A stretch of DNA of 6,170 nt from Prolixibacteraceae bacterium (GTDB lineage Bacteria; Bacteroidota; Bacteroidia; Bacteroidales; Prolixibacteraceae), in NCBI GenBank assembly GCA_016931875.1, contig JAFGDX010000117.1, positions 1-6,170 on the forward strand, read 5' to 3'. A program made the position numbers and the translations under genes. Each line of letters begins with the position of its first letter. Positions within the stretch are counted from its first letter, which is position 1. The notes beneath the pieces are model-generated. The model saw only the letters and a program-made list of their open reading frames with translations. It was not told where the DNA came from and did no database searches. Positions 6,096 to 6,170 of this stretch are shown in pieces.

Positions 6096-6170
6096 ATGAA
6101 AAACGGGCAACCAAAATATCAAAACAGAGAAGCTGCAGTTGCCGGAAAATTTTACCCGGGGTCGCCCCAA
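6096..6170 (+). CDS. amrB: AmmeMemoRadiSam system protein B (MEMO1 family), N-terminus only
   Basis: The first 25 codons run off the window edge. The translation begins MKNGQPKYQNREAAVAGKFYP; the stretch REAAVAGKFYPGSP (12-25 minus the final Gln) is the characteristic N-terminus of MEMO1-family proteins, which resemble class III extradiol dioxygenases and are found with a radical SAM protein and an AMMECR1 protein. Their biochemical role in bacteria is not settled. The gene starts 38 nt after the second kinase, on the same strand and with no terminator between, so read-through from the kinase operon is possible. The ATG at 6096 is preferred; a GTG two codons upstream (6090) is the only in-frame alternative before a stop at 6084-6086. 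Metal ligands lie beyond the window and cannot be checked. Confidence 0.85.
   Translation, partial: MKNGQPKYQNREAAVAGKFYPGSPQ

Overview
The window looks like a chromosomal segment from a member of the Bacteroidota, probably a Marinilabiliales/Prolixibacteraceae-type organism. This is an inference from several things: AT-rich intergenic DNA, A-rich leaders without Shine-Dalgarno sites, one clear TAnnTTTG-type -7 element, Bacteroidota-like protein sequences (SHDLRG kinase motif, dCMP deaminase, S41 protease) and SPOR/lipoprotein genes. No mobile element, tRNA, rRNA or CRISPR array was seen.

Layout. Positions 1-2104 are all on the minus strand. First comes the N-terminal third of an S41 (C-terminal processing) protease, cut by the window edge. 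It lies 2 nt downstream of an intact dCMP deaminase-family gene, so the two form an operon read leftward. A plausible promoter with two perfect palindromes precedes it. A convincing intrinsic terminator (1151-1186) separates this operon from a SPOR-domain lipoprotein gene (1228-1704). Next comes a small, very hydrophobic lipoprotein of unknown function (1823-2104).

A 657-bp intergenic region (2105-2761) follows, from which transcription diverges. It contains a GC-richer pocket with nested inverted repeats (2279-2423) that could fold as one branched structure. It also holds a doubtful 57-codon ORF ending 8 nt before the next gene.

On the plus strand, two soluble histidine kinases lie 11 nt apart. 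The first (2762-4936) joins an RsbT-like GHKL domain with degraded ATP-binding motifs, a coiled coil, a complete HisKA/HATPase core, a receiver and an Hpt-like helical tail with no histidine. The second (4948-6057) has the reverse order, receiver-HisKA-HATPase. Neither has a membrane segment or a DNA-binding output. They may form a cytoplasmic phosphorelay in which the first kinase senses stress or partner proteins through its RsbT-like domain and acts on the second; this is inference. The window closes with the first 25 codons of an AmmeMemoRadiSam protein B (MEMO1-family) gene.

The most unusual element is the fusion of a degenerate stressosome-switch (RsbT-like) domain to a full hybrid kinase, next to a REC-first kinase.
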